A stretch of DNA of 64,000 bases from positions 1 through 64,000 of the forward strand of contig NZ_JAXMOC010000011.1 of the NCBI RefSeq assembly GCF_034670125.1, read 5' to 3'. The stretch's first letter is position 1; the number at the start of each line of letters is the position of its first letter. Shown one piece after another: positions 60,163 to 64,000 of this stretch. The notes beneath the pieces are model-generated. The model saw only the letters and a program-made list of their open reading frames with translations, was not told the origin of the DNA and made no database searches. A program made the position numbers and the translations under genes. Source of the DNA: Maricaulis sp034670125. Its GTDB lineage: Bacteria > Pseudomonadota > Alphaproteobacteria > Caulobacterales > Maricaulaceae.

Positions 60163-60295
60163 TCCAGCCCCTGACCGGCCGGTTTTCCGCCAATCTAACA
60201 GCGCCATTAAAAATCCGTAATTAGTTGAAATAATGTAACTTATAGCGTCGACGCCTGCCTGCTACCTGAGTCCGGAACCCCAAGTCGGATCGGTC

Positions 60296-61096
60296 ATGCA
60301 ATACGCAGTCGGAAAATCACCCATCTTCATTGGCGGCGCCCCGAGATCCGGCACCACCCTGCTGCGCGCCATGGTCAATGCCAGCCGCAATATCGTCTGC
60401 GGACCGGAGATGCGGGTCATTCCGGCCCTGTGTCATCTCGCCGAACAGATTGATGCCGGGCCGACGGACTCACTGGAACACTGCTATGGTCTCGACCGCG
60501 AGGCCTTGAACGCGCAATTCGCCCGCGCGATCGACCGGATGCTGGCACCGCTGCACGCCCGGACCGGGGCCCGGGTGGCGGAAAAAACGCCCGCCAACAT
60601 CCTCCACTTCAATCGCCTGCGTCAGATCTTTCCCGACAGCCCGCTGATCGCCATCATCCGTGACGGGCGCGATGTGGTCGCCTCCCTTTTGTCCATGGAC
60701 TGGACCGACGCGAAGTCCGGCCAGCCCATGGCAATCACCCGGGACGCTGAAGCGGCGGCTCGGCTGTGGTGCGCCAGCATCGAGGCCGGCTGGCGCATGC
60801 GGGCGGACCCGAACTATTTCGAACTTCGCTATGAAGCTCTCGTGGCAGACACAGCCGGCACCATCTCGGCATTGTTCGATGCGCTTGGTGAGGGTGATGA
60901 CGCGAAGGCCCGTGCGCTGGACCATGCAACCGCATTCGACAACCGGCAGGGCATGGCGGAGTCCAGCGCCGACCGTGTCGCCGGTCCGGTCGACCGGCAG
61001 GCCATCGGTCGCTGGAAGACTGACCTTGCCCCCGCACAGATCGGGACCGTGATGCGCGTGGCCGGGCGACATCTTGAACAGCTCGGCTATGTCTGA
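60296..61096 (+). CDS. PAPS-dependent sulfotransferase-like protein 1
   Basis: This 266-residue soluble P-loop protein has the 5'-phosphosulfate loop FIGGAPRSGTTLLRAMVNAS at the N-terminus and the 3'-phosphate motif LIAIIRDGRDVVASLLSMDW near residue 120. AEKTPANILHF between them is typical of bacterial sulfotransferases that act on carbohydrates, lipids or proteins. RYEALVADTAGTI and WKTDL follow, as in the family. No signal peptide is seen. The substrate is not predictable. The next gene overlaps its stop (ATGTCTGA). It starts 133 bases after the acyltransferase. Confidence 0.87.
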   Translation: MQYAVGKSPIFIGGAPRSGTTLLRAMVNASRNIVCGPEMRVIPALCHLAEQIDAGPTDSLEHCYGLDREALNAQFARAIDRMLAPLHARTGARVAEKTPANILHFNRLRQIFPDSPLIAIIRDGRDVVASLLSMDWTDAKSGQPMAITRDAEAAARLWCASIEAGWRMRADPNYFELRYEALVADTAGTISALFDALGEGDDAKARALDHATAFDNRQGMAESSADRVAGPVDRQAIGRWKTDLAPAQIGTVMRVAGRHLEQLGYV

Positions 61097-61934
61097 GGGC
61101 GATGTCGCAGGCGGCCCGGTTGACGGAGAGGGCCTCGTCTTTGCCGGCGGCTGTCCGCGTTCCGGTCTGACCCTGCTGCGTCGCCTGCTCGAGCCGCACC
61201 GCCATATCCACTGCGGGCCGGACACCGGCCTGCCGCCCTCGGTCGCCATGCAATGGCAGAATTTCGCCCGTGAACTGGGGCCATTGCACGCGCAGGATTT
61301 CGATCTGGGCGCAGAGGACATGCGGCGCACCATGGCCGATCTGCTGACCGGCATGATCGGTGCCCCGCTGGATCAACCGTCCATCAAGGTGCTGGTCGAA
61401 AAGACCTCCCTCAATGTGGTGGCCTTTGATCCACTGGGACGTCTTCTGCCAGAAGCCCGCTTCATCCACGTCGTGCGCGATGGCCGCGACGTCGCAAATT
61501 CCCTGCTCGCCCGCGACTGGCGCGACCCGCAGGGGTGCCCCTTCCCCCATGTCAGCAACACGGGCGCAGCGCTGAAATACTGGACCGATCTGACCGGTAT
61601 CGGCCTCGCCGCCGAACGCCGCCTCGCCGGTCGCATCATCCGGATCCGCTATGAAGACCTGGCGACCCGGCCCAAGGCGACCATTACGGATCTGATGGCC
61701 TTCCTCGGCCTGAAATTCGAGCCGGCCCAGCTGCACTACGCGACGCGGAGCATCGAGCTGCACGGGCTGGAGCTGGACAGCCTGCCCCTGATCAACCAGC
61801 CCCTGACCCGCCGCCGGGTCGGCGCGGGCGCGGGACTGGACGGGCAGGTCACAGCGCCGACGCGGCAAAGGCTGGCCGAGCTGGGATACGGGGCGCCGAC
61901 CGGCACCAAACGGCGAGGCATTGGCGCACGGTGA
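61089..61934 (+). CDS. PAPS-dependent sulfotransferase-like protein 2
   Basis: This 281-residue paralogue of the preceding gene has FAGGCPRSGLTLLRRLLEPH as P-loop, VEKTSLNVVAFDPLGRLLPE, and HVVRDGRDVANSLLARDW as 3'-phosphate site. Its P-loop has CPRSGL rather than APRSGT, and the C-terminal half is diverged. RIRYEDLATRPKATI follows the usual pattern. Its ATG overlaps the first sulfotransferase stop, so they are coupled. The two may act on different positions of one product, or as a heterodimer. Confidence 0.85.
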   Translation: MSEGDVAGGPVDGEGLVFAGGCPRSGLTLLRRLLEPHRHIHCGPDTGLPPSVAMQWQNFARELGPLHAQDFDLGAEDMRRTMADLLTGMIGAPLDQPSIKVLVEKTSLNVVAFDPLGRLLPEARFIHVVRDGRDVANSLLARDWRDPQGCPFPHVSNTGAALKYWTDLTGIGLAAERRLAGRIIRIRYEDLATRPKATITDLMAFLGLKFEPAQLHYATRSIELHGLELDSLPLINQPLTRRRVGAGAGLDGQVTAPTRQRLAELGYGAPTGTKRRGIGAR

Positions 61935-62009
61935 TCGGGAAGGCTCGGGACGCAGACTGCGACCACAACGCCGCTTGCCGCCAATCCGGGCGCGGGACAG
62001 AGTGCCGGC

Positions 62010-62729
62010 ATGCTGGTCTATCTGTTCACCGCCGCCCTGTTCACGCTGATCTTCACCCGCGAGGTCATCGCGCCGGCGTCCGGCGCGTCCTGTGACAAGC
62101 GCTGGCGGATTTTCGCGGGCAGCCTCAACCTCGCCAACCTGGCTGTCGTCCTCGCCGCCGGCTGGTTGTTCAGTGGCTGGATCGGACGACATGCGCTCCT
62201 GCCCCTGCCCGACAGCGTCCCGGTACTGGTCCAGAGCCTGATTGTCTTCCTCGCCGCCAGCCTGCTGGCCTATGGCTGGCACCGGCTGACCCATGCCTCC
62301 GACACGCTCTGGCGCTGTGTTCACCAGCTCCATCACAGCCCGTCACGGATCGAGGCGCTGACGGCCTTCTACGTCCACCCGATCGACAGCTTCCTCGCCA
62401 CCCTGCTCAACGCGGTGGTGGCGTATTGGGTATTCAGCGCCAGCCCGCTCACAGCCGCCCTCGTGCTTGCCTATGTCTCGATCTTCAACCTGATCGCCCA
62501 CGCCGACCAAACAACGCCCTGGTGGCTCGGCTTTTTCCTGCAGCGCCCGGAAATGCACCGCCTCCACCATGAGCGAAACAGCCACCGCTCGAATTACGGT
62601 CTGCCGCTGTGGGACATGGTGTTTGGAACCTGGCGCAATCCGCGCCTAGGCACTGTGGAATGCGGCTTTGCGGCCGACCGCGAGTTCAAGGTGCGCGAGA
62701 TGTTGCTGATGAAGGATGTGGGGGGATGA
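62010..62729 (+). CDS. Sterol-desaturase/fatty-acid-hydroxylase family protein
   Basis: This 239-residue membrane di-iron hydroxylase has about five hydrophobic helices and the histidine clusters HRLTH (~90), CVHQLHHSPSRIEAL (~107) and PEMHRLHHERN (~188). HADQTTPWWLGFFLQRPE and PLWDMVFGTWRNP are family features. It is a free-standing form of the hydroxylase half of the fusion at 13874, about 48 kb away. It follows the two sulfotransferases on the same strand by 75 bases. I suggest it hydroxylates a lipid that is then sulfated or acylated; this is inference. Confidence 0.85.
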   Translation: MLVYLFTAALFTLIFTREVIAPASGASCDKRWRIFAGSLNLANLAVVLAAGWLFSGWIGRHALLPLPDSVPVLVQSLIVFLAASLLAYGWHRLTHASDTLWRCVHQLHHSPSRIEALTAFYVHPIDSFLATLLNAVVAYWVFSASPLTAALVLAYVSIFNLIAHADQTTPWWLGFFLQRPEMHRLHHERNSHRSNYGLPLWDMVFGTWRNPRLGTVECGFAADREFKVREMLLMKDVGG

Positions 62730-62738
62730 GTGTGCCGA

Positions 62739-63278
62739 CTACTCCGCGGCCACGGGCTGCGGCTTTCGGATGCCGATGAAGCGGTCGCCCAGACGCGCCG
62801 CCATTTTGTCCGCGAGGCGTGAGGTTCTTGTCGCCTTGCCGATCACGCGTGTTCGTCCTTGGGCATCGGTGACCCACACGCGCATGAATATCTCGGAGAT
62901 GCCCGCCTGCCGGATATCGTTCCAGGCCAGCTGGATGTCCGCGCCGGGCCATCGCCGCGCCGCGAGGATGTCATCCGACCACCGGATCTCTGATCGGGTC
63001 AGATAGAGCAGAGCGCCCGTCAGCAAAAAGCCCAGTGCCAGAATGGCAAGGCCCGCAGCGAACCCCTCCTGGCTCTTCACCCCAGCCGGACCAATGACAA
63101 CATTGAGGAGGACGCTATTGAGCAACAAAAAGCCCACCGAAACCAGGATCGGGAAAGCTTCGACGAACCGATACCCCGGATGGCGGCGGCTCCGGTCTGC
63201 CCGATGCCGCCCGTACAGGCCGGCATACAAGCCGCAGACCAGGATCATCACCGTCAAATAGCTGGCCAGTTCAACCAT
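62739..63278 (-). CDS. Membrane protein with C-terminal PH-like domain, unknown
   Basis: This 179-residue protein has three N-terminal helices (~4-22, ~44-66, ~74-96) and then a soluble part (~98-179) including IRWSDDILAARRWPGADIQLAWNDI, which looks like a bacterial PH-like (DUF304-type) strand pattern. I am not certain of this match. The start is the ATG at 63278, preceded by GGGGTGCCGGGTG. It is convergent with the hydroxylase gene and ends 9 bases from it. Confidence 0.65.
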   Translation of the reverse strand: MVELASYLTVMILVCGLYAGLYGRHRADRSRRHPGYRFVEAFPILVSVGFLLLNSVLLNVVIGPAGVKSQEGFAAGLAILALGFLLTGALLYLTRSEIRWSDDILAARRWPGADIQLAWNDIRQAGISEIFMRVWVTDAQGRTRVIGKATRTSRLADKMAARLGDRFIGIRKPQPVAAE

Positions 63279-63444
63279 CACCCGGCACCCCGTTCCTTGC
63301 GACACCCGGATTGAACATCCAACGGGCAGAGGTGGACAGCAACCCAAAAGTCACGAAGCCGCGGCCGGCGCAGCGATCTCCAATAATCGCTTGTCAGCCA
63401 GCGGGCCGGAATCGGCGAACTCCCGGCGAGCGGTTTATGGTGGG

Positions 63445-63464
63445 GCATGCGCGATTGCGCATGC
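63445..63464. repeat. Perfect palindromic hairpin before the DUF2442 gene end
   Basis: GCATGCGC and GCGCATGC form an 8-bp stem around GATT. It lies 14 bases past the DUF2442 stop in an otherwise gene-free 199-base stretch (63279-63477). Neither strand has a U-tract, so it may be a processing site or a weak terminator. Confidence 0.45.
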
Positions 63465-63477
63465 GGGTCTAGCTGCG

Positions 63478-63759
63478 TCAGCCCACGCTTCGCGTGACGT
63501 CCAGTTCACCGCTCGCCTGCAAGCGGTCATAGAGCGCCCAGGGCGCCAGATCGAAACCGTTCGGCCAGGTTGGCGCCCCTTCCTCCAGGAAGACGCGCGC
63601 GAAATAGGACGGATCGGACAGAGGCGCGGTCAGGGCCGTCGCTGTCTCGATCTCACGCGACAGGTCGATCTCGCCGCGTGCGCCATCGGAGAAGATGAGT
63701 GCCAGACGGGTCGCACCAGCGACCTCGACAGATCGGATTGTCACCAACGGCCTACTCAT
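63478..63759 (-). CDS. DUF2442 domain protein
   Basis: This 93-residue protein matches the DUF2442 family: VEVAGATRLALIFSDGARGEIDLS at the start, SDPSYFARVFLEEGAPTWPNGFDLAPWALYDRL at the core (seen in parts) and a short end. DUF2442 genes are typically found next to DUF4160 genes, as here, and the pair has been proposed as a toxin-antitoxin-type unit without strong proof. The ATG at 63759 (another at 63762) overlaps the end of the DUF4160 gene. Confidence 0.85.
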   Translation of the reverse strand: MSRPLVTIRSVEVAGATRLALIFSDGARGEIDLSREIETATALTAPLSDPSYFARVFLEEGAPTWPNGFDLAPWALYDRLQASGELDVTRSVG

Positions 63760-64000
63760 CATCCAGTCCCGGAATGCGCTCCAAGGGCTCCAGCGTTTCA
63801 CAGCGGTCCCAATTCAAAAGAATACGCGAGCGATGGATCATGATCCACTCCTGAACCAGTCGCAGCGCGCGCGACGCCAAGCTGCCGCGCAACACCTTGC
63901 CAGTCTCGATGGAGATCAGGGCCGTCTGTCCCTGATAGGCCGCATGTATGTGCGGCGGCGGATGATCGCCAAAGTACATCCGGATCGTGATGCCGAAGAA
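63752..64000 (-). CDS. DUF4160 domain protein (5' end cut by window edge)
   Basis: The frame enters from the right edge with FFGITIRMYFGDHPPPHIHA, the DUF4160 signature (residues roughly 8-30 of a normal protein), and continues to GLDDE. It then stops at TAG 63752-63754. The sequence upstream of the ATG at 63979 reads through in frame and matches the family, so the true start lies beyond 64000. The rest includes TALISIETGKVLRGSLASRAL. It precedes DUF2442 with an 8-base overlap, so the two are co-translated. The role is unknown. Confidence 0.85.
   Translation of the reverse strand, partial: FFGITIRMYFGDHPPPHIHAAYQGQTALISIETGKVLRGSLASRALRLVQEWIMIHRSRILLNWDRCETLEPLERIPGLDDE

Overview
The window is high-GC, gene-dense bacterial chromosome. 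Gene content and order (hdaA beside ppk/ppx, lptFGD-surA-pdxA-rsmA, fabD-fabG-acpP-fabF-mltG-yicC-gmk, dnaB-alr-radA-cvpA-purF, der-bamB) point to an alphaproteobacterium near Caulobacterales/Maricaulales; a Maricaulis-like marine genus is my best guess from gene order, not a demonstrated identity. No rRNA, tRNA, CRISPR array or prophage was seen.

Layout. 1-144: the 3' end of an IS110-family transposase, next to the end of ppx. 145-5662 (minus): a DUF2066 protein, the DnaA inactivator hdaA, and polyphosphate kinase and exopolyphosphatase. 5766-7515 (plus): purM-purN. 7534-15454: accessory genes, including a TetR repressor with two palindromic operators divergent from an NmrA-type reductase and a DUF1772 protein, arfB, an adenine-deaminase-type enzyme, a LysE exporter, ndk, an M28 peptidase, and a fusion of a sterol-desaturase-type hydroxylase to a methyltransferase. 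15651-19265: an ABC-F ATPase, two small unknown genes, two I78-type inhibitor lipoproteins and holC. 19329-28694: pepA, then the LPS-transport/outer-membrane cluster lptF-lptG-lptD-surA-pdxA-rsmA. 28698-34977 (minus): the fatty-acid synthesis cluster running into mltG, yicC and gmk. 35057-43558 (plus): rpsF-rpsR-rplI, then dnaB behind a DnaA-box cluster, alr, radA, cvpA, purF and an SDR. 43565-48115 (minus): der, bamB, a TPR membrane protein and panB.

48193-64000 is the most accessory part. It has two parallel modules (small membrane protein, ECF sigma factor, small membrane protein) around an nnrU gene. A membrane-anchored LytTR regulator faces a secreted alpha/beta hydrolase across 21-bp-spaced direct repeats. 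Then come slyX, a glutathione peroxidase, a cold-shock gene with a long structured leader, guaA and a YceI lipoprotein. A same-strand cluster of acyltransferase, two PAPS-type sulfotransferases and a second sterol-desaturase-family hydroxylase looks like a lipid or glycan tailoring pathway. The right edge carries a DUF4160/DUF2442 pair, the first gene cut by the edge.

The strongest candidates for undescribed biology are the duplicated sigma-factor modules, the LytTR membrane receptor with its putative sites, the acyl/sulfo/hydroxylase cluster and the hydroxylase-methyltransferase fusion.
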